A stretch of 64,000 bases of DNA from Serinibacter salmoneus (GTDB lineage: Bacteria; Actinomycetota; Actinomycetes; Actinomycetales; Beutenbergiaceae), in contig NZ_PDJD01000001.1 in assembly GCF_002563925.1 (NCBI RefSeq), positions 3,168,973-3,232,972 of the forward strand, given 5' to 3'. The notes beneath the pieces were generated by a model, which saw only the letters and a program-made list of their open reading frames with translations, made no database searches and was not told the origin of the DNA. Positions 24,401 through 32,728 of this stretch are shown in pieces (positions within the stretch are counted from its first letter, which is position 1; the number at the start of each line of letters is the position of its first letter). Made by a program: the position numbers and the translations under genes.

Positions 24401-25568
24401 GGATCGGTCCGTCCACCACCAGGACCACATGTGGTGCGGCCATGGCGTGCAGGGGTGAGTAGGCAGGGCGCGCGTCGAGGTCGAGCGCCCGCACGGCAGT
24501 CTGCAGGGTGGGCCACGTCCCACTCGCCGGCAGCGAATCGGGGTCGCCCGGGTCGCAGGCGTGTGGCAGCCAGCGCAGCCACGACCACGACGGGTGCGGA
24601 TCCGGGTCCGCGTCCGGACTCCCGCCCGGGCGCGGGGCCGGGTCGGTGTCCGAGTCGGAAGGCGGGCCCGGCGCCACGGGCACTGAGGTGATCGAGCCAT
24701 CGGTGGCGGTGCGCACGACGGCGATGCGGACCTCCTGGGCCGAGGTGAAGGTGGCGAGATGGCACAGCAGGGCGCGAACCAGCCCCCGGGCGCGTTCCAG
24801 CCCAGCGGTGGTGGCCTCCGCGTGAACCTGCAGGTGGGAGTGGTCGCGCAGGTCGAGTCCGAGCGGAAGGTCGTGCTGCACCGCATGGGTGGCCAGGAAC
24901 CGCTGCAGCGCCGCGCTCGCGGTCGGGTCCGGGTCGCTCATCGGCCCCGGCGCGGCGGGTTCCAGACGAAGCGCGAGGTCCTGCGGCGAGGTGCCGAGCC
25001 GGGTCAGGAGGAGGTCCGAGTCCGCGCTGGTGCGTTCCCAGACGCGATCGCCCGCCTCGATGAGGACGGCCAGGGCCGAGGGAGGAGGGAGGTGCCAGAG
25101 GTCGTGAGCTCGCTGGGCGCGGGCGGCCCTCAGCACTGCGTGGCGTTGCCCGTCGAGATGCGTCAGATAGCCGCGCCTGCTCGCCGTCACGGCCCGGGCG
25201 TGCTTCACCCGGTTCCGGGTGACCATGGCGACGACGAATCCGAGGGAGGCCATCAGGACGCACCCGGCGAAGACGTAGCGCAGCACCGAGGTCGAACCGG
25301 GGGAGCCGAAGGCGATGAGGGCCACGGACCCCACCGAACCGATGGCGGGCATCGCCATCATCAGACCCGAGAGCCCGCCCTCGGGCCGCAGCAGATCGGG
25401 CGGGGCCTCCACGTGCAGGACACCCTCGGGTCGGGCCGGCGGCAGGGGCGCGGGCGGTGACGCCGCGCGCATCTGTGGAGCCGGTGCTCCGGGCGCACCC
25501 GGAGCTCCCGGCGCATGCGGTGCCGGTGGGATATCGCGTGCTGTGGCCGGCGGCACTGTCCTCGTCAT
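21498..25568 (-). CDS. eccC: Type VII secretion ATPase EccC
   Basis: ATG at 25568 follows gaggcgagggga and gives 1,356 aa. Residues 1-60 are Ala/Pro-rich, two membrane helices follow near 95-150, then three FtsK/SpoIIIE-type ATPase domains: Walker A GATGSGKS near 546 with DEFSELL, a second P-loop GGPRSGTS near 864 with VIDDYAAL, and a third GDAGSGKS near 1156 with VLADDYDLL. The second P-loop has lost the catalytic lysine (GTS for GKS), so domain 2 is probably regulatory or inert. EccC is the motor that binds EsxB-type substrates through the C-terminal domain. It is divergent from the other ecc genes and 3 bp from the convergent gdx stop. Confidence 0.92.
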   Translation of the reverse strand: MTRTVPPATARDIPPAPHAPGAPGAPGAPAPQMRAASPPAPLPPARPEGVLHVEAPPDLLRPEGGLSGLMMAMPAIGSVGSVALIAFGSPGSTSVLRYVFAGCVLMASLGFVVAMVTRNRVKHARAVTASRRGYLTHLDGQRHAVLRAARAQRAHDLWHLPPPSALAVLIEAGDRVWERTSADSDLLLTRLGTSPQDLALRLEPAAPGPMSDPDPTASAALQRFLATHAVQHDLPLGLDLRDHSHLQVHAEATTAGLERARGLVRALLCHLATFTSAQEVRIAVVRTATDGSITSVPVAPGPPSDSDTDPAPRPGGSPDADPDPHPSWSWLRWLPHACDPGDPDSLPASGTWPTLQTAVRALDLDARPAYSPLHAMAAPHVVLVVDGPIPPGAEGSRVRDGVQGVTVVSVDPRPGDIPPFGALVRLVGGSVLQRGAGPVAPLRPDSLSAPEATAIARRLAAPAAARCRSQGQHGAPSSLMELLGLPPRPESGDITTVRRTWQARAEEARLHVPLGVDEQGAPVMLDLKESAEGGLGPHGLLIGATGSGKSEVLRTLVLALTLTHDPEQLNLLLVDFKGGATFAPIAPLPHVSAVITNLGEELDLVERMAQSLQGELTRRQELLRRTGPFAGVAEYERARRGGREDLEPLPTLLIVCDEFSELLAARPEFAETFAAIGRLGRSLRVHLLLASQRLEEGRLRGLESHLSYRIGLRTFSAAESRQVLGVPDAHTLPAEPGLGLLRGAPTQLRAFRASYVSGPAPTPALTPTPEPGAPDTLLSACVAAMTDLGAPAHRIWLPPLTSAPALGALLGDLAEDPTLGLHSPTWREHRALPVAVVDLPREQRRETLTVPLDGAGGNIAVVGGPRSGTSTALRTIVAALALTHTPLEVQVFALDLSGGLGPVHAWPQVAGYARRRESDVVRRSVAEVATILRQREGFFADHGIDSITDYRARRAPGCDDGYGEIYLVIDDYAALRADHEDLTPVVQDIAARGLAFGVHIIVSAKRWLDLRAALKDALGTRLELRLGETTDSVHSRRLAQSVPADVPGRGLTPQGHAMLLALPLADQSRASDGEAQWAARLTAAWRGPAGPRLRLLPDRISRQEITSGGIVREDAIPPGTPDRPTAPSIMLGLEEESLHPFLLDGNERVLTVFGDAGSGKSSLLRLLAQEVTHHAPSGAGDQVLVLDPRRSLLSDVAEPALLGYAASHEAALAQVTSLAEYLRGRLPGAEVTPAQLRTRSWWHGAEVTVLADDYDLLTTSQGSALAPLVPLLPFAADIGLRLVFTRRTGGAARASFDPVLQAARDLGAPGILLSGDPAEGALVGGVKARHAPPGRALLVHRGQTRVLQLAYEPPRA

Positions 25569-25768
25569 TCCCCTCGCCTCCCTCGCGCGCATCGTGGCAC
25601 GTGTGCCCGACACCGCGCTCGATCCTCCCCGCACCCCTGTGGATTGTGGATAACCGCCTCAAACACTGCCAAAGAAGCCCTAGGGTGAGGTGGTCGGGAC
25701 TGCGCAGGCGGTCACGGCACGAACCCTCGCGCAGCAGTGGCGCGGGGCAACGGGACGGAGGGGGAGAG

Positions 25769-26494
25769 ATGACGGTGGCGGCGTGTGTGCTGATCGGGCT
25801 GGTCCCCGCCGTGCTGCGGTTGCTCCCCGTCGTGAGTCACCGGGCGGGCCTGCGGATCGTGACGTACTCGGGCGCGCCCGCTCGGCGCGGGGTGGCCGGA
25901 GCGCTGACCCAGCAGGCCGCGGCCGGGCTGGTCGCCACGGTGACGCGTCAGCATCGTGCGGCGCTCGCCGTGGTGCTCGCCCTGCTCGTCGTGGGGTGCG
26001 GGGTGACCGCGCTGCGCCCACCGGAGGAGCCGGTGGCGGCGCTCGGGGTGGCGGCGCTGGGGGTGGTGGTGTCGCTCTCACTGGTGCTGCAGGCGGGTCG
26101 TGAGGTCGACCCGCTGGCTGCCCGCGCCCTGCGGGTCGCCTCGGGCGCGCCGGCGTGCTGCGTGCTGGTCGCATGTGCCGCGGCGGACGCGGCCGTGGCC
26201 CGCGGCGCATCGACCGAGACGGGTGTGCCGCCGAGTGCCATGGCCTGGGTCGGTCCGCAGTGGTTGCCTCCGGGGGTCGGGCTCGCGAGCGCGGCGGTGC
26301 TCCTCGGGCTGTTCGTGGGGGCGGGGGTGGCCATGCTCTGGGGCGCCAGGGGTGGGTGGGGTCCCGGGGGCGAACCCTCCCTCACTCGTGCGAGATTCGT
26401 GGACGGCGTGGAATCGGCCACCGTGGTGTTGGCTCCGACGCTCGCACTCGGCGCGGCCGGGGTGCTCGGTGCGCTTGCCGGGATCACCCGGTGA
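25769..26494 (+). CDS. Type VII locus membrane protein, unknown function
   Basis: ATG at 25769 has a ggaggggga ribosome binding site and gives 241 aa with about six hydrophobic segments (AALAVVLALLVVGCGVTAL, GLASAAVLLGLFVGAGVAML and others). It opens the plus-strand part of the locus, divergent from eccC, and its stop overlaps the next start (GTGA). It has no similarity I can recognise to EccE or to a mycosin; a channel-accessory role is only inferred from position. A DnaA-like TGTGGATAA occurs upstream at about 25642-25650. Confidence 0.6.
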   Translation: MTVAACVLIGLVPAVLRLLPVVSHRAGLRIVTYSGAPARRGVAGALTQQAAAGLVATVTRQHRAALAVVLALLVVGCGVTALRPPEEPVAALGVAALGVVVSLSLVLQAGREVDPLAARALRVASGAPACCVLVACAAADAAVARGASTETGVPPSAMAWVGPQWLPPGVGLASAAVLLGLFVGAGVAMLWGARGGWGPGGEPSLTRARFVDGVESATVVLAPTLALGAAGVLGALAGITR

Positions 26495-26931
26495 CTGGCG
26501 CGGTGAGTGGGACCAGCGCGGTGCATGACAGCGCAGTGCATGACAGCGCGGTGAGCGCGAACGGCGCAGGCGGTCCGGTGCCCGCCTCTCGAGCGGTCGC
26601 CGCCGAGCTCGTGGACCTGGCGCTCCTCGTGATCCTCATTCTCGCGGCGATGCACGTGGGTGGTGTGGTCCTGGCGCTCGTGGTGGCGGTGGAGGCGTTC
26701 GTGGTCCTGGTGGTGGTCACCGTGCGGGCAGGAACGTCCCCGGGTCATGCCGCGGCGGGCCTTCGGCTGTGTGGGCGGCGCGGTGGTGCGCCCAGCGCGG
26801 GTGCCGCCACGCAGCGGTTGGCGATCCAGGTGCTGCTCGCCCTGTCCGTGCTGGGCCTCGCGTTGCTGATGACGCCGCACCGGGCTGCGCTCGATCGGTT
26901 CTGCGGCCTGGTCCGGGTGAGGGCAGCGTGA
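26491..26931 (+). CDS. RDD-like membrane protein in the type VII locus
   Basis: Starting at GTG 26491, the 146-residue product begins with a Ser/Ala/Val linker containing a duplicated VHDSA unit encoded by a 15-bp repeat. It then has ASRAVAAELVDLALLVILIL, a charged loop VRAGTSPGHAAAGLRLCGRR and a last helix QVLLALSVLGLALLM. This resembles the RDD membrane family (R...ELVD pattern, about three helices). It overlaps both neighbours by GTGA and is clearly part of the operon. Its role in secretion is unknown. Confidence 0.6.
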   Translation: MTGAVSGTSAVHDSAVHDSAVSANGAGGPVPASRAVAAELVDLALLVILILAAMHVGGVVLALVVAVEAFVVLVVVTVRAGTSPGHAAAGLRLCGRRGGAPSAGAATQRLAIQVLLALSVLGLALLMTPHRAALDRFCGLVRVRAA

Positions 26932-28193
26932 GCGGCTTCGTGCGGATCGCCGTGGCCCGGGGAGAGGTGGTCCGCGAGGCGAGGGTGCCGCACGCCGTGG
27001 CCGTGGCCGAGGTCCTCCCAGGTCTGACTCGCCTGTTCTCCGCCCCCGGGTCCGACGCCGCCGGATCCCCGGGGTCGGGGGCGCTCGCCCTGGGGCTGAG
27101 CACCGCGGAGGGCGTCCGGATCCGCAGCGACCTCCCGCTCGCGCGTCAGGGGGTGATGGACGGCGACCTGCTGATCCTGGACGAGGTGGAGGTCGGGATC
27201 GAGGAGGTCCACCACGACCCGGCCATTGCCGTCGCCGCGGCACGCTCCACTCGCGAGGATCGCGCCTACGACCCTCGCCTGGGCGCGGTGGCCGGTTCCA
27301 GCCTGACCCTGCTGGTGGCGGTCCTCACTGTCACGGTGCTGCGCGCGGATGCGACACCGAGCGCGGTGGCGTCCGCTGACGGGGCGGCACCGTGGTGGCT
27401 GGTGGCGTGGCGGGATCGGCCCGGCGTCCTCCTGGCCGGTGGGGGGAGCCTGCTGCTGCTCCTCGCCCTGCGCCTGCAGGGGGGCGCGCGGGAATCACGC
27501 AGCCGCCGGGCGGGGTTTCTTGCGGGCGTTGCTCCGGCGATGGCCGCGTTGGCCGGATATCTGGGACTGGGGGGTGGGATTGCCGCGCCGCCTCCGGGTT
27601 CGCTCGTCGCGGCCGGCGCCACCGGCATGGTTGCGGCAGCCCTCGCCTGGTACCTCGCCCCCGCCGGTCGCCCGGTCCCGCTCATGGCGCTGGCGCCTGC
27701 GGCCTGCGCCGTCGTGGCGGGTGGCGCCATCGGCCTGGCAGGCCCCGATGCTTCACCCGTGGTCTGGGCGACGCTGTTCGCCGTCCTCACGCTCGACGTC
27801 GCCACGTCGATGCCGACCATGCCAACCATGCCAACCATGCCGACCATGCCGATGGTCGTTCCGGACCCGACCACAGCGCTGGCCCCGACCACAGCGCCGG
27901 TGCCAACACCTGCGCCGGCGCCGACGCCAGCACCTGCCCCGACCCCGGCACCGGCCCGGGGGCACGGCGCCAGGGGGCGCGGCGCTCTCCTTGCAGGCGA
28001 GTGCCTGGCGCTCGCGGGCCTGGCGATCCCGCTCGCCTCGGCCGGAGTCGCCGCGCTCGTGCTGGCGGGTCTCGGGCTCCTCGCCGTGGTGCTCGCCCGC
28101 TGGCGACGGCATTCGAGGGTGTGCACCCTCGGATGGGTGACGACCCTGCTCCTGGTGCCGCCGCTCGCGGTCCTCGCGGCGGGACTCACCTGA
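26928..28193 (+). CDS. eccD: Type VII secretion membrane component EccD
   Basis: The GTG at 26928 overlaps the RDD-like stop. Residues 1-85 form the ubiquitin-like YukD domain (VRIAVARGEVVREARVPHAV..., GDLLILDEV). About nine or more hydrophobic helices follow. In place of a short loop the protein carries a low-complexity insert of MPT units and then Pro/Thr/Ala repeats (27,811-27,960). EccD forms the membrane pore part of ESX-type systems. At 421 aa it is shorter than the roughly 470-510 aa typical for mycobacterial EccD. Confidence 0.82.
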   Translation: MSGFVRIAVARGEVVREARVPHAVAVAEVLPGLTRLFSAPGSDAAGSPGSGALALGLSTAEGVRIRSDLPLARQGVMDGDLLILDEVEVGIEEVHHDPAIAVAAARSTREDRAYDPRLGAVAGSSLTLLVAVLTVTVLRADATPSAVASADGAAPWWLVAWRDRPGVLLAGGGSLLLLLALRLQGGARESRSRRAGFLAGVAPAMAALAGYLGLGGGIAAPPPGSLVAAGATGMVAAALAWYLAPAGRPVPLMALAPAACAVVAGGAIGLAGPDASPVVWATLFAVLTLDVATSMPTMPTMPTMPTMPMVVPDPTTALAPTTAPVPTPAPAPTPAPAPTPAPARGHGARGRGALLAGECLALAGLAIPLASAGVAALVLAGLGLLAVVLARWRRHSRVCTLGWVTTLLLVPPLAVLAAGLT

Positions 28194-28194
28194 C

Positions 28195-29628
28195 GTGCCC
28201 AGCCGTGGGGAGCTGCTCCAGGCGCAGCGGTGGGAGCGTCGTCGGCTCCTCGCCGCCTTCCGCACCGGGAGCGTCCAGGAGGACTGGCGCCCGGGCCGCG
28301 GTGTGGTGGCGAGCCTCGTGGTGGCGGGTATGGCGCTCGGCGGGAGTTGCCTCGCGGGCATGCTCGAGCCCCGGTTGCCGCAGGGGTGGGGCGACGGGCG
28401 CATCATCGTGGTCCGCGAGAGTGCGGAGCGGTTCGTCAGCCGGGAGGACGCCCTGGTGCCCGTGCCGAACCTGGCCAGTGCGCGTCTGCTTACCTCCGCC
28501 GACGCCCCGGTCCTGACACTGGACCGTGCGCTGCTCCACGGTGTGGCGCGTGAGCCTGCGGCCGGCATCGCGGGTGCACCCGACCGGGTCGCCACCCCCG
28601 AGTCCCTCGTGCGCGACGCCTGGCTGGCGTGTGCTCCCTCGCAGGACGCCTCGCCCGGGGACGTCGCCGGTGCCACGAGCGCAGCCGCCGGTGCGTGGAA
28701 CCACCCGCGACTGTGGGTCGGGGCGGGCGCCTGGGGCGGCGAGGATTCCTGGCCTGCGCGTGAGGACGGCCGCGAGGTGGCGGCCCTGGTCACCTCGGGG
28801 GAGTACCTGGCGCTGATCGTCGGTTCGCGTCGCCACGAGCTCACCGGGGATCGCGTGGACGGCGTGCTACGTGCCGTGGGCCTGTCCCGCGCGGACGCGC
28901 GAGAGGTCTCCCCGGCGTGGCTCGCGTTGCTGGAGCCAGGAGACCCGATCGCTCCGTTCGAGGTGGCGGGTGCTGGCCGGCCCACGGCGGGGGTGCTCGG
29001 CGACCTGGGTGTGGCTGCGGGTGATGTGGTGGTGGTCGAGGGTGAGCCCCACCTCGCGCTCGCCGGCGGCGACCTGGTGGCGCTCACCCCGTTCGCCGAC
29101 GCGGTGTACACCGCGGGTCCAGGTGGGCTGCTCGGGCGCTGGGACGCCGAGCCCGCCCAGATTGCGCAGGTGCCCGATGGTGACCCCGCCGACCTGTGGC
29201 CCGCGCGATGGCCGCAGGGGTTGCCGGATCCCGTGGCGGAGGGTGAGGTCCCGTGCGTGCTGCTGCAGACGGCGAGCGGTGGTGTGCGCCTGATGGCCGC
29301 CCCGGCGGGGGAGGTGACGGGGGCGGACGCCGTGACCCTGGTGCCCGGCACCGGCGCCCTCGTGCGCGTGGAGTTCGCCGCGGAGACCGGCTCGGGGGGC
29401 GGCGGGGAGACCGGCTCGGGGGTGGGCGCCGAGACGGGCGAGATGCTCGCCTACCTCGACGAGACGGGGACCGCCTTCCCGTTCGCGAGCGGAAGCGGCA
29501 CCGACCCCGGCGAGGCGATACGGCGCCTGCTCGGCGAGGACGTCGAGCCCGTGACCGTCCCGCCAGCCTGGGCGGACCTGCTCCCGGTGGGCGTGGCGCT
29601 CTCGATCCAGGCCGCTGAGAGTCGGTGA
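28195..29628 (+). CDS. eccB: Type VII secretion component EccB
   Basis: The 477-residue protein begins MPSRGELLQAQRWERRRLLA, close to the conserved EccB N-terminus, followed by a single membrane helix near residues 37-58 and a large extracytoplasmic domain rich in repeated segments, with LVRDAWLACAPS. EccB anchors the complex on the outer face and carries ATPase-like folds in mycobacteria. It starts 1 bp after eccD. The last codons run into a 10-bp tandem repeat array that spans the stop. Confidence 0.82.
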   Translation: MPSRGELLQAQRWERRRLLAAFRTGSVQEDWRPGRGVVASLVVAGMALGGSCLAGMLEPRLPQGWGDGRIIVVRESAERFVSREDALVPVPNLASARLLTSADAPVLTLDRALLHGVAREPAAGIAGAPDRVATPESLVRDAWLACAPSQDASPGDVAGATSAAAGAWNHPRLWVGAGAWGGEDSWPAREDGREVAALVTSGEYLALIVGSRRHELTGDRVDGVLRAVGLSRADAREVSPAWLALLEPGDPIAPFEVAGAGRPTAGVLGDLGVAAGDVVVVEGEPHLALAGGDLVALTPFADAVYTAGPGGLLGRWDAEPAQIAQVPDGDPADLWPARWPQGLPDPVAEGEVPCVLLQTASGGVRLMAAPAGEVTGADAVTLVPGTGALVRVEFAAETGSGGGGETGSGVGAETGEMLAYLDETGTAFPFASGSGTDPGEAIRRLLGEDVEPVTVPPAWADLLPVGVALSIQAAESR

Positions 29629-29680
29629 GGGTCGGTGAGAGCCGCTGAGGGCCGCTGAGGGCTGCTGAGGGCTGCTGACT
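29611..29680 (+). repeat. 10-bp tandem array spanning the eccB stop
   Basis: Seven units of 10 bp with consensus gcCgcTGAGg lie end to end. The first two encode the final eccB codons and its TGA. The rest is intergenic, before the convergent WXG100 genes. Confidence 0.85.
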
Positions 29681-29705
29681 GGTTCGCGCAGGCGAGCGCC
29701 ACGAT

Positions 29706-29731
29706 GGGCGGGACGATCGCTCGTCCCGCCC
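29706..29731. terminator. Bidirectional terminator between eccB and WXG100 genes
   Basis: gggcgggacga (29706-29716) pairs perfectly with tcgtcccgccc (29721-29731) around tcgc. It lies between convergent transcripts. Confidence 0.8.
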
Positions 29732-29766
29732 GTCGCCGTCGTACCAGTACCCGCGATAGCCCGGCC

Positions 29767-30057
29767 TCAGCCCCAGGCCGCGGCGTTCGCCGCCTCCCGT
29801 GCCTGGAAGTTCTCGCCGCTGGCGCGGGTGGCCGCTCCGATCGCCTGGAGCACCTGCTCCATCTCGACCAGCGCGTTGTCCCACCGCAACTGCACGTCGC
29901 GGTAGGCCTGCGATGCCACGCCGGTCCAGTTCGCCTCGTGCGCCGCGAGCTGCCCCTTCATGTCCTCCAGGCGTGCCCGCAGGGCGGCCACGCCCGCCTG
30001 GATGTCGCCGGCGGCCTGGGCCACGCGTCCGAACTCCACCGTGATGTTCTCGCTCAT
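29767..30057 (-). CDS. WXG100 (ESAT-6-like) protein, distal copy
   Basis: ATG at 30057 gives 96 residues with the family length, two amphipathic helices and the WxG turn in ANWTGVASQAY. It is predicted to pair with the WXG100 product just upstream (11-bp gap) and to leave through the Ecc complex. It lacks a clear YxxxD/E tail, so the partner probably carries the export signal. The longer in-frame extension to 30657 is not real. Confidence 0.9.
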   Translation of the reverse strand: MSENITVEFGRVAQAAGDIQAGVAALRARLEDMKGQLAAHEANWTGVASQAYRDVQLRWDNALVEMEQVLQAIGAATRASGENFQAREAANAAAWG

Positions 30058-30068
30058 CCTCGTGCTCC

Positions 30069-30380
30069 TCAGCTCAGGCGTGCCGCGAGGTGCGACATCG
30101 CGTCGGTGGTCTCCACGTCCTGGGCGACGTACGCCGCCTGGCTGGACTGCAGGATCTGACCGAACTCGTCCAGGGAGCTCAGCAGGGTCGTCGTCGAGCC
30201 GGTCCAGCGCGAACGGACCTGATGGAACGCGCTCGCCCCGGCGCCGAGCCATGCACCGCCGAGGGAGTCCAGCTGCGCGTTCATCGAGGCGATCGCCTGA
30301 GTCAGTTGAGTCTTGCCGTCCTGCAGGATTCCCACGGATGCGGTGATCGCGTTGTCCCGGGAGACGAATCCGGTTGCCAT
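30069..30380 (-). CDS. WXG100 (CFP-10-like) protein with YxxxD signal
   Basis: The 103-residue protein has the turn motif GAWLGAGASAF and, in the second helix, AAYVAQDVE, a YxxxD general secretion signal. This makes it the likely EsxB-type partner recognised by EccC. It is the first gene of the minus-strand esx pair. The region before it contains TTGAGT and TAACAC-like promoter elements about 50-60 bp upstream. Confidence 0.9.
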   Translation of the reverse strand: MATGFVSRDNAITASVGILQDGKTQLTQAIASMNAQLDSLGGAWLGAGASAFHQVRSRWTGSTTTLLSSLDEFGQILQSSQAAYVAQDVETTDAMSHLAARLS

Positions 30381-30787
30381 GTCGCCGTCCTCTCGCGTCG
30401 GCGCCGCTCGGTCCGTACCAAACAGTGTTACACCGACTCAAAGAGAGTAGAACGACTCGCTCTGGTGGGCCGCCCGCGGCGGAGGCCCTGTGGACAGCCG
30501 CCGGACACGCGGGCGGGTGCGACGGGGTGGCCGGGCCCGGGTCGGGGGAATCGGATGGCCGATCGCGGGGGCACACGCGCCGGCACACGCGCCCGGACGC
30601 AGGCAAACCGCCACACCCCCACCTCGCCGTAACCACACGTTGACAACGCAATGCCAACAGATCACGGTCGTGTTTCTGTTTGCTGATCTGAGAAGGAAAC
30701 CGTTGCGCTCAGTGTTCACCTCTGGCTAACGTTCCGGACACCCGCGTCAGCAACGGCCCAGCAGAGGGTCAAGGAGGGGGAGAAGCC
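30381..30787. other. Divergent promoter region between esx and usp genes
   Basis: No gene is visible in these 407 bp. A perfect TTGACA lies at 30640-30645 in an AT-richer stretch (30,620-30,720) that probably holds the promoter of the usp/symporter unit, though no convincing -10 box follows. The esx promoter should lie near 30,420-30,460 on the minus strand. The middle is GC-rich without clear structure. Confidence 0.4.
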
Positions 30788-31222
30788 GTGGAGCTGATCC
30801 TTGTCGGAGTCGACCGAAGCGAGGCGAGTTCGCGAGCCGTGCGCTTCGCATGCGCCCGCGCCCAGCAGGAAGAGGCGGGGGTGTTCCTCGTCCACGTGAT
30901 CCCCTGGTCGCCGTACTCCTTCACCACGCAGGACGAGCTGCAGCACCGCACCACCGTGAAGCAGAAGGAGATCGAGGCCGCCACCGAGCAGATCATGGCG
31001 CCGATGGTCGAACTCGCCGAGTCCCTCGGCGCGCCCGTCCACACCGCTGAGGTTCGCCACGGCGACCCCGTGGACATGATGATCGCCCTCGCCGACAGCT
31101 TCTCCGTCGCCGAGATCGTCGTCGGGCGCACCGGTGACAGCCGGATCCGTCGCGCGATCTTCGGCAGTCTCCCCTCTCACCTGACGCAGATGGCGTCCGT
31201 ACCCGTGACGGTGGTGCCCTGA
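30788..31222 (+). CDS. Universal stress protein (UspA family)
   Basis: The 144-residue product has the N-terminal ILVGVDRSEASSRAVRFA and the ATP-binding GRTGDSRIRRAIFGSLPSHL, which follows the G-2x-G-9x-G-S pattern of nucleotide-binding Usp proteins. The TGA overlaps the ATG of the symporter, so the two are co-translated. A Usp domain partnered with a transporter suggests it senses ATP or stress and tunes uptake. Confidence 0.88.
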   Translation: MELILVGVDRSEASSRAVRFACARAQQEEAGVFLVHVIPWSPYSFTTQDELQHRTTVKQKEIEAATEQIMAPMVELAESLGAPVHTAEVRHGDPVDMMIALADSFSVAEIVVGRTGDSRIRRAIFGSLPSHLTQMASVPVTVVP

Positions 31223-32643
31223 TGGATGCAGTGCTGAATGCGATCACCGACACGGTCTTCTACTCCGTGGACGTCGGCGGCGTCGCCCTCCCGCTCATCG
31301 TGGTGTGGCTCGTCATCGCCGCGTTCTTCTTCACGTTCTACCTGAAGTTCCTCAACATCCGCGGCTTCAAGCACGCGATCGACCTGGTCCGCGGCAAGTA
31401 CTCCAAGCCCGAGGACGAGGGGGAGGTCTCCCACTTCCAGGCGCTGGCCACCGCCGTCTCCGGCACCGTGGGGCTCGGGAACATCGCCGGTGTCGCGGTG
31501 GCGATCTCGCTCGGTGGCCCGGGTGCCACGTTCTGGATGATCCTGGCCGGGTTCCTCGGCATGAGCACCAAGCTCGTGGAGTGCACGCTGGGGGTGAAGT
31601 ACCGCCGTGCGCACGCCGACGGCAGCGTGTCCGGCGGCCCGATGTACTACCTGCGCGACGGCCTGGCCAAGCTCGGCATGGCCGGGCTCGGCAAGGTGCT
31701 CGCGGTGCTCTTCGCGATCTTCTGCATCCTGGGTTCGCTCGGTGGCGGGAACATGTTCCAGTCCAACCAGGCGACCTCGCAGATCCTCAACGTCTTCAAC
31801 GTGCCGCTGGAGGACCGCGGGACGCCCTCGCTCATCATCGGCATCGTCTTCGCCGTGGTCGTGGGCGCGGTGATCCTGGGCGGCATCAAGAGCATCGCGA
31901 AGGTCACCGAGAAGGTCGTCCCCTTCATGGCCGTGGTCTACGTGCTCGCCTGCCTCATCGTCATCTTCGGCAACATCTCCGCCGTGCCGACGGCCTTCGG
32001 GGAGATCATCTCCGGGGCCTTCAACCCGCAGGGGATCGCCGGCGGCTTCATCGGGGTACTGATCGTCGGGTTCCAGCGCGCGGCCTTCTCCAACGAGGCC
32101 GGCATCGGTTCGGCCTCCATCGCGCACTCCGCGGTGAAGACGGACCAGCCCTCCACCGAGGGGCACGTGGCGCTCCTGGAGCCGTTCATCGACACCATCA
32201 TCATCTGCACCATGACGGCGCTGACCATCGTCATCACCGGGGTGTGGGCGATCCCGGAGGCGGCCGACGGCGACGGCGTGCAGCTCACCTCGGCGGCCTT
32301 CGAGTCGGTGATCCCGTGGTTCCCGACGGTGCTCGCGGTCGCCGTGGTGCTGTTCGCGTTCTCCACGATGCTGTCCTGGAGCTACTACGGCATGAAGGCC
32401 ACCGGTTACCTCTTCGGCGACAGCCGCACCGCGGAGAACGTCTACAAGGTGATCTTCTGCGTCTTCGCGGTGATCGGCTCCACCACGGCGATGGACTCCG
32501 TGCTGGGCTTCTCCGACGCCGCGATCTTCCTCATGTCGATCCCGAACCTGATCGGGATGTACATCCTGGCCCGCGTGGTGAAGAAGGAGATCACCCAGTA
32601 CCGCGCGAAGGTCAAGTCCGGCGAGATCGCGATGGTGAAGTAG
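31222..32643 (+). CDS. AGCS-family alanine/glycine:sodium symporter
   Basis: The 473-residue membrane protein has the family motif VSGTVGLGNIAGVAVAISLG and about eleven hydrophobic helices, with NEAGIGSASIAHS in the second half. AGCS carriers take up alanine or glycine with Na+. It overlaps the preceding usp gene and is followed by a terminator. Confidence 0.9.
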   Translation: MDAVLNAITDTVFYSVDVGGVALPLIVVWLVIAAFFFTFYLKFLNIRGFKHAIDLVRGKYSKPEDEGEVSHFQALATAVSGTVGLGNIAGVAVAISLGGPGATFWMILAGFLGMSTKLVECTLGVKYRRAHADGSVSGGPMYYLRDGLAKLGMAGLGKVLAVLFAIFCILGSLGGGNMFQSNQATSQILNVFNVPLEDRGTPSLIIGIVFAVVVGAVILGGIKSIAKVTEKVVPFMAVVYVLACLIVIFGNISAVPTAFGEIISGAFNPQGIAGGFIGVLIVGFQRAAFSNEAGIGSASIAHSAVKTDQPSTEGHVALLEPFIDTIIICTMTALTIVITGVWAIPEAADGDGVQLTSAAFESVIPWFPTVLAVAVVLFAFSTMLSWSYYGMKATGYLFGDSRTAENVYKVIFCVFAVIGSTTAMDSVLGFSDAAIFLMSIPNLIGMYILARVVKKEITQYRAKVKSGEIAMVK

Positions 32644-32662
32644 CCCGCACTCCCGGTCGATG

Positions 32663-32695
32663 CGGCCCGGTCCCCGCTCGGGGGCCGGGCCGTTT
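32663..32695 (+). terminator. Terminator after the symporter
   Basis: cggcccgg-t-cccc pairs with gggg-ccgggccg with a single bulge, and is followed by ttt. It lies 20 bp after the stop. Confidence 0.75.
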
Positions 32696-32728
32696 CCCGT
32701 GTCGATGCCGGGATGCCCATACTGGGAC

